Assembly: GCA_012932865.1 (NCBI GenBank)
Contig: SAXG01000008.1
Location: 992,001 to 1,056,000, forward strand
From: Amylostereum areolatum
Taxonomy: Eukaryota; Basidiomycota; Agaricomycetes; Russulales; Stereaceae
Direction of reading: 5' to 3'
Length of the DNA stretch: 64,000 bases
Shown here: one piece after another, positions 20,180 to 31,141 of the stretch
Numbering within the stretch: the first letter of the stretch is position 1
How the letters are laid out: each line of letters opens with the position of its first letter
Made by a program: the position numbers and the translations under genes
The notes under the pieces: generated by a model
What the model saw: only the letters and a program-made list of their open reading frames with translations
Told to the model about the DNA's origin: nothing
Database searches by the model: none

Positions 20180-23100
20180 GGGGGCTGACGATGTACACGG
20201 CATCTGAAGCCCAAGTTTCTGTCTCTCGCTCATCTGATTTTGTGGCGCCTCGGTGGCCTGGTTCTCGTTTACATATGCGCATTGCTGATTCGGACTGTAC
20301 TACTACGGGGGATATCCCCATTATGACTTCTCTTACGGACTCTATCGGTACGGGCACGCGTCCCGTTGTTATTTTAGATACTCAGGCTTCGATTTGTGAG
20401 CCTTCGGCTTTGGATATGGCTTCGGTTTCGGCTTCAGTTTTGGATACGGCTTTGAATACAGACTCGGTTTTGGATATGGACCCTGTGAAGTCAGGGACAA
20501 CGCCGTGCGATGGAAGGGGCACGGTGCCCAAATCATGTTATATGGCACCTGGAACGGCTCAATGGACGCTTCGTCGCTTAAGGGAAGACACACCCGAAAG
20601 TGCGATTGCAATCCTTCGCATCTGGACACACCACCGACGCCGTGACGAGGCTACTTATGAAGCCATCAAGGAAATAACTGGCATGGGAGACGAGTTAGCA
20701 TGTCAAGCTCTACTAGAGCTCGCCACTCCTATGCAGTTCATACGCTCCTCCAGCACCAAGGAACAAACGGTCATTCCCACACAACTGGTGGTAAATTCCA
20801 AGCGCATTGTCAAAGCTCTCGCACTCCTGGACAGTGGTTGCACTGGCTCGTGTATCAACACGAAGTTTGTGCAGGAAAATCACATCCCCACGCGACGGAC
20901 CGCTCGCCCAATCCCAGTACGAAATGCAGACGGCACTCTCAACACAGGAGGTCCCATCACGGAATATGTCACACTTCGCCTAAATATTCAAGACCATGAA
21001 GAAAACATTGACCTGGCGGTCTCCAATCTAGGAGATACGGACCTTTTCATTGGACATGAGTGGCTAAAGAAGCACAACCCTCACATCGACTGGAAATCCG
21101 GGTCAATTGAATTCAACCGATGCCCTATCAGCTGCTCTCGTCCCCCTCCCCTCCTCAATATCGATGATGATGAAGAGGAGGAGGAAGAGCCAGTCCACAT
21201 GGAAAAAGACGAGCAGCTGTTTGCCTTCGACTGGGATGGCTACAAAGCGACATACCACATCCGGACCCATGCATCGGACATTGCAATTGAAGAGCACGCT
21301 AAGAAAAAGGAACAGACCTTCTCTGAGCGAGTCCCAACGGCGTACCACGAATTCAAGGACATCTTTGACAAAGATGACTTCGACAAGCTCCCTGAGCGAC
21401 GCCCATGGGACCACGCCATTGAGCTCACTCCTAACTTCAAACCGGTCGATTGCAAAGTTTACCCCCTCACATTGGACGAGCAGAAGCAACTGGACGCCTT
21501 TTTGGAAGAGAACCTGAGATCTGGCCGGATCCAACCATCCAAATCACCCATGGCCTCCCCATTCTTCTTCATCAAGAAAAAAGATGGCTCGCTACGTCCT
21601 GTGCAGGACTATCGAAAGCTCAATGAGATGACAATAAAGAACCGTTACCCGCTCCCGCTCATCCAAGAGTTGGTTGACAAACTTAAAGGAGCACGGCACT
21701 TTACCAAGCTCGATGTCCGATGGGGGTACAACAATGTTCGGATTAAAGAAGGGGACGAGTGGAAAGCTGCATTCCGCACGAACAAAGGTCTCTACGAGCC
21801 TACGGTCATGTTCTTCGGACTCACCAACTCCCCGTCTACGTTCCAAGCCATGATGAATGACCTGTTCAAAGACTTGATCCATCAAGGAGTCGTGGTCGTC
21901 TATTTGGACGACATCCTCATCTTCACACATACGCTAGAAGAACATCGTCGGATAGTCAAGGAGGTCCTTCGGATCCTGCGAGAAAACAAACTCTATCTGA
22001 AGCCAGAAAAGTGCGAGTTTGAGAAGGCAGAAATCGAATACCTGGGCATGATTGTCGGCGGAGGAAGGGTTCGCATGGATCCAGCAAAGGTCGCGGCAAT
22101 CACCAATTGGCCAGCCCCCAAAACGAAGAAACAACTTCAATCGTTTTTGGGCTTTTGCAACTTCTACCGTCGCTTTATCAAGGACTTCAGCGGCATTGCT
22201 CACCCAATGACTAAACTCACTGGGAAGACGGAATGGGTCTGGGACACCCCACAGCAGGAGGCTTTTGAGGAACTCAAGCGACGTATAACATCACAGCCAG
22301 TTCTAGCAATCCCTACAGACAATGGGCAGTTCCGTGTCGAGGCGGACTCCTCTGACTATGCCACAGGCGCGGTACTTTCGCAACAACAGGACAATGGCAA
22401 ATGGCACCCAGTCGCCTTCCTCTCAAAGTCCCTCAGCGAAGCTGAAAGGAACTATGAGATTTATGACAAGGAATTACTGGCCATCATGACGGCACTAGAG
22501 GAATGGAGACAATACCTCATGGGGGCACGAATGGAGTTTGAAATCTGGTCGGATCATCGCAACCTCACGTACTTCCGCAAGGCGCAGAAGCTAAATCGGA
22601 GACAAGCACGATGGTTAACGGAGCTACAAGAGTATCATTGTACGCTACTCCACAAACCTGGCAAAACAATGGGCAAACCCGATGCTATTTCCCGACTAGC
22701 GGGCCTTGAGAAGGGGGAGAAAGACAATGAAAACATCGTCCTCCTGAAACCGGAACTCTTTCGCGCCCTCAACCATGCAGGAATTATAACCAATGGACCT
22801 GACAATGTCTTCATTGAGCGAATTCAAGAGGCTACCCTACTCCGAGACCATGCAGTAGAACGCGCCTTAGCACTCAAAGTAAAGGGATGGCTGGAACATG
22901 CAGATGGAACGGTCACCTGGCAACACAGACTCTATGTCCCAAGAGACAAAGGACTCCGTGCAGACATCATCCAGGCTCACCATGACGGCCCGCTTGTCGG
23001 TCATCCAGGACGATACAAGACCCACGAGCTCATCACGCGCAACTACTGGTGGCCTGCCATTAGAGATGACGTCCGAAAATATGTCGAAGGATGTGAGACC

Positions 23101-24351
23101 TGCCAACGTACCAAGATTAGACACGATCGTATTGCCGCTCCACTCCACCCACATGACCCGCCACAAGCACCTTGGGAGCACGTATCCATTGACTTCGTCA
23201 TGCCACTCCCGGTCTCGGATGGAAAAGACGCCATCTGCAATGTGAACTGCATGGGTACCAAGCAGGTTGTATTCTGGGCCACGACCAAAGACCTAACAGA
23301 GGACGAACTCGCCTTCGAGTACCTACGCGAGGTGGTCCCCCATCATGGAATTCCTAGAAAGATCGTCAGTGACCGCGGCAGCGTCTTTGTCTCCAAGTTC
23401 ACCACGGCATTGTTCCAATTGCTAGGCATTGAAGGGAACCCGTCCACGGCGTATCACCCTCAGACGGATGGACAGACCGAACGCTCCAACATGACCATGG
23501 AAAACTACCTTCGCATCTTCGTCAATCAGCGACAAGACAATTGGACACGTTACCTCCCACTTGCCATGACTGCGCTCAACAACATGGTCCATAGTTCGAT
23601 TGGGATGTCTCCCAACTTTGCCAACTATGGTCGGGAACTCTACCTGGGGACAAACCCTCGACGTGAAACAGACAACCCATCGGCGAACAAGTTTGCACAA
23701 CGCATGCGAGACATCTATGAGGAAGCCCGCTCGGCGCTAAAGGCAGCACAGGACGATCAAAAGCGCTTTTACGATCGCAAGAAGGACGAACCAATAGATT
23801 ACAAAATTGGCGACTTCGTCTGGCTGGAAGCCAAGACTAGAGATGGCCAAACTGTAATCAAAACGGCACGTCCTATGCAAAAGCTAGATGACAAGCGCTT
23901 TGGTCCTTTCGAAATCCTGGAGAAAGTTGGAGCATCGGCTTACAAGCTTCGCCTCCCTACATCCTGGTCACGAAAACATCCGGTCTTCAACGAGTCCCTC
24001 CTATCTCCACACAACGGTCCCGCCTTTGACAACCAGAAAACACCTGCACCTCCACCCCCAGAGTTAGTCCAAGGAGAGGAAGTCTATGAGGTTGAAAAGA
24101 TTATAGACTCCAAGAAAGTTGGTCGCGGCTTCAAGTACCTTGTCAAATGGAAAGGCTACCCAGACAATGACAATACTTGGGAACCTCTTGCCAATCTCCA
24201 GAATGCCAAGAAACGTATTGACGACTTCCACCGCGAGCACCCAGGTGCCCCGAAACCTGCACGCCTTAATCGTTGGGAACTCCTGGCGGAAGAGGAAGCT
24301 GGATCTGATTGCGACGAGGACGTCGAATCTAAGGAAGGGGTGATGTCATGA
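20176..24351 (+). CDS. Pol of element A: protease, RT, RNase H, integrase, chromodomain
   Basis: Single uninterrupted frame of about 1,391 codons. Aspartic protease LLDSGCTGSCINTKFV near residue 217. RT with SPFFFIKKKDGSLRPVQDYR and the catalytic YLDDILIF near 575. RNase H with EADSSDYATGAVLSQ and YDKELLAIMTAL near 715-765. Integrase zinc domain GHPGRYKTHELITRNYWWP with CETC near 940-980. Core DDE: IDFVMPLP, VSDRGSVF, TDGQTERSN (near 1020-1100). Chromodomain VEKIIDSKKVGRGFKYLVKW with GYPDNDNTWEP near 1302-1355. All catalytic residues are present, so the enzyme may be active if expressed. No ATG at the frame start, consistent with frameshift expression from Gag. Confidence 0.95.
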   Translation: MRGLTMYTASEAQVSVSRSSDFVAPRWPGSRLHMRIADSDCTTTGDIPIMTSLTDSIGTGTRPVVILDTQASICEPSALDMASVSASVLDTALNTDSVLDMDPVKSGTTPCDGRGTVPKSCYMAPGTAQWTLRRLREDTPESAIAILRIWTHHRRRDEATYEAIKEITGMGDELACQALLELATPMQFIRSSSTKEQTVIPTQLVVNSKRIVKALALLDSGCTGSCINTKFVQENHIPTRRTARPIPVRNADGTLNTGGPITEYVTLRLNIQDHEENIDLAVSNLGDTDLFIGHEWLKKHNPHIDWKSGSIEFNRCPISCSRPPPLLNIDDDEEEEEEPVHMEKDEQLFAFDWDGYKATYHIRTHASDIAIEEHAKKKEQTFSERVPTAYHEFKDIFDKDDFDKLPERRPWDHAIELTPNFKPVDCKVYPLTLDEQKQLDAFLEENLRSGRIQPSKSPMASPFFFIKKKDGSLRPVQDYRKLNEMTIKNRYPLPLIQELVDKLKGARHFTKLDVRWGYNNVRIKEGDEWKAAFRTNKGLYEPTVMFFGLTNSPSTFQAMMNDLFKDLIHQGVVVVYLDDILIFTHTLEEHRRIVKEVLRILRENKLYLKPEKCEFEKAEIEYLGMIVGGGRVRMDPAKVAAITNWPAPKTKKQLQSFLGFCNFYRRFIKDFSGIAHPMTKLTGKTEWVWDTPQQEAFEELKRRITSQPVLAIPTDNGQFRVEADSSDYATGAVLSQQQDNGKWHPVAFLSKSLSEAERNYEIYDKELLAIMTALEEWRQYLMGARMEFEIWSDHRNLTYFRKAQKLNRRQARWLTELQEYHCTLLHKPGKTMGKPDAISRLAGLEKGEKDNENIVLLKPELFRALNHAGIITNGPDNVFIERIQEATLLRDHAVERALALKVKGWLEHADGTVTWQHRLYVPRDKGLRADIIQAHHDGPLVGHPGRYKTHELITRNYWWPAIRDDVRKYVEGCETCQRTKIRHDRIAAPLHPHDPPQAPWEHVSIDFVMPLPVSDGKDAICNVNCMGTKQVVFWATTKDLTEDELAFEYLREVVPHHGIPRKIVSDRGSVFVSKFTTALFQLLGIEGNPSTAYHPQTDGQTERSNMTMENYLRIFVNQRQDNWTRYLPLAMTALNNMVHSSIGMSPNFANYGRELYLGTNPRRETDNPSANKFAQRMRDIYEEARSALKAAQDDQKRFYDRKKDEPIDYKIGDFVWLEAKTRDGQTVIKTARPMQKLDDKRFGPFEILEKVGASAYKLRLPTSWSRKHPVFNESLLSPHNGPAFDNQKTPAPPPPELVQGEEVYEVEKIIDSKKVGRGFKYLVKWKGYPDNDNTWEPLANLQNAKKRIDDFHREHPGAPKPARLNRWELLAEEEAGSDCDEDVESKEGVMS
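24331..24343 (+). promoter_or_regulatory. polypurine tract of element A
   Basis: AAGGAAGGGGTGA directly before the 3' LTR, overlapping the last Pol codons; it is the plus-strand primer position of LTR elements. Confidence 0.75.
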
Positions 24352-24802
24352 ACGGTCTATAATTTTCTTTTTTACTTTACATCGGTTACACGCTTTAGGA
24401 CTTATTGGCTTATCACCGGTCCGGCTCCACTTCGGCCCGGACCCGGTTCATCTATATCCCACCCGGGCCCACGTGACTCATCTCGGCCCGGGTCTGACTC
24501 CTTTCCCTTGACTCATGCTGTACAATACTGACTCATGCTGTGCTCTTTTACATACGACTGCTTACTTATACTAGGTCTGCTTACTGATCGCCGTGTATCG
24601 GTTGCTTACCTAAGTCTCTCTCCTCTTGTGTATATAAGGCTCGCTCTCGCTGTACATATCCCTTATCTCGAGCTAGTCAATTCTACCGACTTTGCTTGCT
24701 TTCCCTCGTCTGTCGCCGTGTCTGATCGGCTCCCCTCTGTCGTCCTCATCTTCTAGTCAGCTGTGTCGTAACTTGGTGCTGTCGCACTAGTCGTTGCTGA
24801 CA
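24344..24802 (+). repeat. 3' LTR of element A
   Basis: 459 bp, same sequence as the 5' LTR by line-by-line comparison. Confidence 0.97.
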
Positions 24803-25374
24803 ATACGCAGCAGTATGCATGCTGCCGAGAAGACATGGAGTGATTGGGTTGGACCTCGGCACAGAAAGAACGTTTCCAGACAATGAAAAAAGAAGATATG
24901 CTCATCTCAACCAGGAGTATCGATCCAAATGATCCCATGAGCTGGAAAATGAATCTCGCCTGGTTTTGGACGATGGATATACCTAGCGATTCAGATGAGA
25001 GTCAGTACCTTGGCGAATGTTGGTACCTCTTTTTGTCTCATGGATGCGCTTGACGAATTCTCTAGTCTTCAAGAAAAAGTGGCTGGAGACTAGAATGTCT
25101 CTAGACCGAGTGGAGGAGGAGATTATCATCTTGAAGGCAGAGATGGGTATGACCTACTCCAGCTTCCGATTTCTGGCGAAGGAGTGGGAAGGCCGTCGAG
25201 ACACAATGCTGTCAGCTGGCCCAAAAGCCCCGGGACACATCTGCACTGCCGAGAGGATGATGGTGAATTGGACTGAGTATGCCGAGAGGGCCCGTACCAC
25301 ATTTGATGGCGAGCTTGGCCCCGGGGTTACTCGGTACTGGGATCCTCACGATGTAGATTAAATCTCTCGAATGT

Positions 25375-25821
25375 TTAGCTCGTTCCCATGCCTCGGTACG
25401 AGATGAACGTGCTGCCAGGGGGTGAATGTTGTTGAGGTAGATTTGATTGCAACATCCCTTGCTCTAACACAGCCTGCCTTGGTTCCAGCAGCTCTGAAGA
25501 CCGAAGAGCTCGAAATTCCAAAGTTGTCTCACATTCATTCTGTCGAAGGGCAAGGCGCACAAAGTCGCCCTACCCCCAATCAACCTTTGGTACGAGAATT
25601 AGGCACCATATCTACAAACGACTCCTGCCCTTCATTACCCCATTCCGCAGATTTGGACATTTGAAAAACCTGCAAGACGCACAATTAGAGACGTGTTCGG
25701 CTCGGCAGGACTTTCTCGGTAGGAATCACAAACATTGCACCGTTGGAGTTGTTCTCCCCTGAGTTTGAGGCACCAGCGAGACTTGAGCTTCTTGGACTTT
25801 GGGGTTGGTGGGGGTGGTCAT
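25375..25821 (-). CDS. small unrecognised KDZ-element gene
   Basis: Minus-strand start MTTPTNPKVQEAQVSLVPQT at 25821. Later exons read FQMSKSAEWGNEGQESFVDM and ECETTLEFRALRSSELLEPR to HSPPGSTFISYRGMGTS, with a 45-bp GT-AG intron between the last two. Exon borders in the middle are uncertain and the frame may be broken. It converges on the transposase stop (14 bp apart) and is divergent from the large gene at 26,027. No domain recognised. Confidence 0.35.
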
Positions 25822-28201
25822 GATGGTTTGAGATAAGTTGGTTATCGATGAGTGCACCTGCTCCCTGTATAAGTGATACCGGCTGTACCTACTACCAAGA
25901 TTTCATGTCTAGACCCCTAGGGACACCTCGTGGTCCCAACGTGTTATTCTGTTTATATGGAGGCTCTGAATAGACCGGGATCTGTTTTCCTCTTCCGCTC
26001 TTCCCAACAACGCTACCACAGTGTCCATGTCAGGTGCCCAGAATCCTCCCCCTGGACCTCCCAACGCTGCCGAGACCTCCCTCACTCCCAATGGCCCTCA
26101 TGGACCTGCCCCACTTCTCACAGTGGCCATGCTCGACCTCATGGATAAAAACATCACTGCATACATCGACACCCCAGCTGCCGGCCGACCAACCTGGATC
26201 AAGTCATTTTTCCCCCGAGTGTGGGAGGTTAGTCACCCGGGATGGGACTGGGATGCCGACGATGAGGATCTGAGTGAAGCGGAGGAAGAATTGCTCGGTA
26301 GAACTAAGGATGTGAGTGATGACTGGTCTTTCATTGACCTTCGCGTATATTGACAGCTTGGCAGGCAGTCAATCGGTGGTTCTCGCAGCACGGTCGTGTG
26401 GCAAAGATCCGAACCTTTCTTCGGTCGACTCGAAGGTGGACAGTGAGAACGGCTTATGGCGCTCTGTTCAAGCAGCATCTCGATGAGGTCATCAAAGCCA
26501 TTGACGAGGATGCTATCCCCCCATCGGGAGCGTATCTCCGACTCTATCAAACAGGCATCACTCGGGGCTTAGGACTGCTGCCGGACGGGGAGTATGAAGC
26601 CTTGGTTGCGCTGGCGAAGACTTGGAACAGAGTTGGGCCACCTCGCAAGGTAAAACAAAGGTTCGCAGTGTTCGTCCCTCGCACCGTACCAAGCAACATA
26701 TTTACCTGCTTGGTAGGCGACTGCGACGATTTTTCCGTGATGCATGCCGTGAATTCATCACTTGGTGCGCACGTGAGATCGATGTATGGGCGTTTGTGCT
26801 GTACGGTGTTGATCCCGAGTTGGAGGGGAAAGCAGACATGTGAGCATTAACTTTCTGTGCCCTAGTTTCTAACTCAAGCGCCTGTCCGGTAGCATGGACT
26901 TTTCAGTCCAGCTTGGCCTCTCAAAAAAGCCGTTCAAGAAAATATTCTCTCTGAAACCCCTATTCAAAAAGGTTGACGACTTCATCGAGGACACGACCAG
27001 TGAGCCCCCCTTATGGTCATGGTACTAAGCGAGGCTGACCGAGATATCAGACGAACTAGACGGCAAACTCCCCAAGCCCCAGCTGGGTCCGCAAGAGTCC
27101 CCCATCCCTATAACACATGACGGAAAGAAAATCACAATTCCTGCCGAGGTGGACTTCGCCAAGGTGAAGAAAAACAAAGGGTTGAATTGGTGGTTGAGGC
27201 ATGCAATCCAGAAGGGCGTCGGTACGTTTTCATCTATCTCAGTGTGCAAATTACGCTCTAACCCCCCTCGGTAGCCGTCCTTTGCGATAACGAACATATA
27301 CAACCCCCATGGAAATTGCTCCGTGATCAGACCTTCACCTTCTTCGATGAACAAGACATTCCCTACTGGATCTGCAAGGGGGTGCGTAAGCGGGTCGTCA
27401 TACAGGACCCCGAGAAGATGTGGATTGCGGAGAAGACCGCTCTCTTCTGGCACTTCCATTCTCGGGGTGGTTTTACGATGAAGGCGTACTACGACAAGGA
27501 CCAAATTTACGAACCTCTCCCCGACCATCAGTGATTTTGGCACTCTCAGTTCATGCCGACACCAAAACAAGTCTCGAAGAAGACCCCTGCCGATAGCGAT
27601 GAGTGGGAGGATGTCAAAGATGACGAGGAAGTCCATGACCCTGGCGATCCCGAGCTTGCACCTGGCCTTGCCGAGGCTCCCGACCTTCTCCCTCTCGCTA
27701 GGATGCCTGTCAACCCAGACTGGCCGGGTGTCCCCCCCGTATCCGTGCCGGCCACTCCGAATGCATACCTCACTTGGGTGAGAGACACATTGCAGGGTGA
27801 AGTGCCCGAGCTTGAGCGTGCTGCCGAAACACTCGCATGTCTACCTGTGAGTGTTTTTCTACTAGGGGAAGATGTCAGAATCTAACATGTACTAGCTGTC
27901 GAGTGTAGACACGCCCCATGGTGCGCTGGATCCAAACATCCAGGCACCTTTAACTTGGACATGGGTGAAAGCATGGCTACCGCCAATGTATCTGGAAGAG
28001 AATGGCGAACATTTACAGAGACTGGAGGAATGGCTGGACAAAGATCCGTGGAAGCGTGAGGCTGGTGAGAGACATATCTTCCTTGGCTTTCGCCAGGCTT
28101 GGGATGTTATCCTTGTCGGCATGCTGTATGCGCGTTGCTACCAGGCCAAGGCAGAGCTTATGAACGATCCACCTGGCACGCTGTACCCCGCTCACCCTGT
28201 T

Positions 28202-28683
28202 TGTCATGAACGCCTCCAAATTATATACATCGGACCTTACTTTACTATAGTTTACCATCGGACCTCGCATCGGACTTCGCCTCGCTTCGCATCGCGTCCG
28301 GCCCTTCGGGCATACCGGTCTTCTCGGCTGCCTCGGTCATGATCTAGACCTTGGAGTCATACTTACCTCGCCTCGTGCTGTGACCCACTTCGTACTCCGT
28401 GGTACCCACTTCGTAGTCCGTCCTGACCCACTCCTACTCCGGCTTTGTTTGTCTTCATTTGGGTCCTTATCCTCATGTATATAAGGGCTCACCAATCTAT
28501 GAGGAGGGGTCATCTCGACCTTTTCTATTCTCCGGCTACCTGGGGGATCCTCCCTAAGTACTGTAGGGGTCGATCCACACCTTCGTTTTACCTAGTTCAT
28601 ACCTCGTCCTATCCTCGTCTCTCCTCGCCTTGTACCTCGTCGCGACGTCCTGAACCTGCATCGCAGGTAGACCGTTGCTGACA
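28202..28683 (+). repeat. 5' LTR of element C
   Basis: 482 bp; TGTATATAAGGGC at about 28476, then ATCTCGACCTT about 30 nt downstream, complementary to the PBS. Confidence 0.95.
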
Positions 28684-28698
28684 TAAGGTCGAGATCCT
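28684..28698 (+). promoter_or_regulatory. primer-binding site of element C (self-priming type)
   Basis: TAAGGTCGAGATCCT after the LTR; AAGGTCGAGAT pairs with ATCTCGACCTT in the LTR over 11 nt. The bases differ from element A but pairing is kept. Confidence 0.65.
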
Positions 28699-30647
28699 CC
28701 TCATCGTTCACCGCGTCGCTTCGTCGTACTTTACGTTTGCATTGCCATATCCCTTTGGGGAGCGCCGACCGACGTACTGGTCACCCTCGGATCTAAGTCG
28801 AACTCTCGCACTGTACATCGAGTTGGCACGGGCCCTATGCCCTAATGCCTTAATCGGAACTGTTGCAGCACTGTGGCCTTATGCCTGTGCTGTAGGGGTC
28901 TATAACAGGTTAGCTGGTAATTCCCAGCGCCTGGGCCTTGATGCCTTTCCCTTCGGGGATTGGTCAACTGCCGAACGCTTCGCCTCGGACTACTGTACTT
29001 CGCCTCGCATCGTCACGTCCGAGATGACGTAAAACTACCCCGCGTCTACGCCAAAGACGATAAACTTATGGTAGTCGCCGTATCACCGACGCACCGCTGG
29101 AATGGAGATCACTGCCCTTCGGGGTTAGGCCATCACCGGATCCTTTCATAGGAGCGCTGACCGACGAAATGGTCACCTGAATCGCAATCATCGGGTCGGA
29201 GAACTACCTCCGTTATCAAAGGGCAACTGCGTTCGCTTCGCATAGAAAAGCACGGGTCCGCAATGACACGAGGCTCCTGTTGGAGTTAACCTCATTAAAC
29301 TATGATGTTCAGGTCCTGGAACGACCGCCACCGGGCTAGACCACGTATAACGGGTCTGGAATGCTTTAAACTTACCCTGCGTTTCGCTTCGCATTGAAAA
29401 GAAAGGTCCGCGATGACCATAAACTAAGGGTCCGCAATGACCGAAAACTACCATTGCCTAGTTTTGTGTCGGCGAAAGATGCGCCACACCATCGTACGGC
29501 TTAATGAAAGCTCTGGTCCCCGTCCCCTTGGTTCCCCTTCGCCTCCCCATGCTAGAAGGTATGGTCCGCAATGACACATTAAACTACGGCAGACATATAG
29601 GGAAAGTTTCGGATAATATCCGGACATCTTGGAAAGTTTGTGCGTCTGGAATGACGCTTGAAGACAAGGAAATAGGTCGTTAGGATAAACACGTGACGAG
29701 CATCCCGTCCCCCCCGGTCTTTAGGGGTATCCTTCCATGTGACTTCGCTATCCCCTTCGTTAAACTAGCACCACATCGGATTCCTATGGGAAGTGCTTGC
29801 CGACGTACTGGCTACCCCATCGGGTCCGTAATGACCCTGAGCAGGCTGGCTCTAGAAATAAACTAAAGATTACACTCAAGCATCGCCTCGGTATCCTCGG
29901 GGTCTTAGGCCTAATGTGGAAGCGACCCACAGATCAAAGTATTGGCCAAGACATTTACGCCATCGCACCGCCTTCGTAGTCATTTTATTGGTTCCGCTTC
30001 GCCTCCCTCGCTAGAAGCCCTCGCTCATCGTTCGGGCTGAAAGGCCACATCGTTCCTGTCTGCGCCGAAGACATTAAACTCAGGCCGCTCCGCGTTCGCT
30101 TCGCCTTGAAAAGCATATTGATCATCGTTCAAGCGCTGGCCGACGAATTGGCCACTTCGAATCCTTGAGACGAGGAGCGCTAGCCGATGGATTGGCTATT
30201 CTTCGCATCGTTTTCGGCCTTAAATTGGCCATTCTTCGCATCGGTTTCGCCTTCGGGCAATTTTTTTTCGCAGACGGCCATTGTACACGCTCTGTACGCT
30301 CACTTCATTCGCTTCTGTCGCGCAACTTTGCTACCAAAACTACCTAGTTTCGCAAAGTCGTTTTTGGTCGAAGGTACTAGAGGCAGTAAATGGAGCGAGC
30401 TCTTGGAGAGAGCTCCCACGGTATTCGGGATACCTTCGGGTAAAGGGTCGCAGGGCGATCGTAGGCTAGCGAGCCCCGACGAAGTGCTGAAGAGAGCCTC
30501 GCCCAAAGCGAGAGCGCAGTCGAGCGTCGAGGCGACGCGATACCAGCGCCAGACCCTTTAGGTAAAAATGTCCCATTTTTTTCGGTTTTTGGAACCAGCC
30601 TTAATTCGTTCATGTTTTTTGGCTGATCATTGAGGACAATGAATGTG

Positions 30648-30659
30648 AAAAGGGGGTAA
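30648..30659 (+). promoter_or_regulatory. polypurine tract of element C
   Basis: AAAAGGGGGTAA immediately before the 3' LTR. Confidence 0.7.
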
Positions 30660-31141
30660 TGTCATGAACGCCTCCAAATTATATACATCGGACCTTACTT
30701 TACTATAGTTTACCATCGGACCTCGCATCGGACTTCGCCTCGCTTCGCATCGCGTCCGGCCCTTCGGGCATACCGGTCTTCTCGGCTGCCTCAGTCATGA
30801 TCTAGACCTTGGAGTCATACTTACCTCGCCTCGTGCTGTGACCCACTTCGTACTCCGTGGTACCCACTTCGTAGTCCATCCTGACCCACTCCTACTCCGG
30901 CTTTGTTTGTCTTCATTTGGGTCCTTATCCTCATGTATATAAGGGCTCACCAATCTATGAGGAGGGGTCATCTCGACCTTTTCTATTCTCCGGCTACCTG
31001 GGGGATCCTCCCTAAGTGCTGTAAGGGTAGATCCACACCTTCATTTTACCTAGTTCATACCTCGTCCTATCCTCGTCTCTCCTCGCCTTGTACCTCGTCG
31101 CGACGTCCTGAACCTGCATCGCAGGTAGACCGTTGCTGACA
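30660..31141 (+). repeat. 3' LTR of element C
   Basis: 482 bp. Differs from the 5' LTR at about six positions, three of them CG versus CA; the solo LTR at 37.9 kb resembles this copy more closely. Confidence 0.95.

Larger units (their letters stand above)
17261..24802 (+). mobile_element. element A: full-length Ty3/Gypsy chromovirus
   Basis: 7,542 bp with two 459-bp LTRs that I find identical base for base, Gag, Pol with C-terminal chromodomain, PBS and polypurine tract. The TSD is ATACG at 17256-17260 and 24803-24807. It is inserted in the KDZ transposase exon. Identical LTRs mean it is the youngest full insertion here. Confidence 0.97.
13913..25361 (+). pseudogene. KDZ transposase (Kyakuja-Dileera-Zisupton, CxC2 type), split by element A
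   Basis: Transposase of the host element. Exons: 13913-14266, 14321-15220, 15270-15455, 15504-15666, 15712-15869, 15917-16311, 16357-16548, 16602-16713, 16762-17260 plus 24808-25000, and 25066-25361; about 1,150 residues. A basic N-terminus precedes the CxC2 zinc cluster (CRRCKNHEATWRCSNC, CSFCLRETH, then GHDGDECP). Next come VRFCVCGPP, the block around YPASQDVPKTAFTFRCLDD, and the KDZ core VAMDANMSAQH, TGLVAAACGRHGCF, CDLQKGEKQANMDY, LYDVACQHY, GIGLIDGEILETLWALL. Damage: element A inserted at 17260/24808. An extra A near 15420-15422 breaks the CPQVGVN frame. An in-frame TGA at 24841-24843 follows CREDME, where CGA would read Arg. Typical KDZ length otherwise. Confidence 0.9.
28684..30659 (+). 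other. interior of element C: arrays of small hairpins, no coding
   Basis: No long ORF or domain. Two hairpin families recur. Type I: stem, loop GACGNANT, stem, at 28767-28782, 29158-29175, 29799-29812, 30137-30154 and 30181-30198, usually after GGAGCGC. Type II: NGTC, six-base loop ending AT, GACN, at 29015-29030, 29255-29267, 29405-29418, 29429-29442, 29642-29657 and 29822-29837. Stems vary in step on both sides. The last 350 bp has further palindromes (GAGCTC-rich and ACTTTGC/GCAAAGT). Confidence 0.7.
28202..31141 (+). mobile_element. element C: non-autonomous LTR retrotransposon with non-coding interior
   Basis: 2,940 bp with two 482-bp LTRs (about six differences), TSD CTGTT at 28197-28201 and 31142-31146, PBS, PPT and about 2 kb interior without Gag or Pol. 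LTR ends (TGTCATGAAC and GTTGCTGACA) match those of element A, so A-like proteins may mobilise it (inference). It is inserted in an exon of the large gene. Confidence 0.95.

Noticed and set aside
27534..27553. A 19-nt GT-AG micro-intron removing the TGA in the large gene
   Set aside because: Too short for this genome's introns (about 45-60 bp) and it would put the following MPTPKQVSKK segment out of frame.
28684..30659. Mitochondrial insertion or rRNA fragment inside element C
   Set aside because: Hairpin-rich and with TTCGGG-type loops, but no rRNA core or mitochondrial gene motif is recognisable; LTRs, PBS and PPT bound it cleanly.
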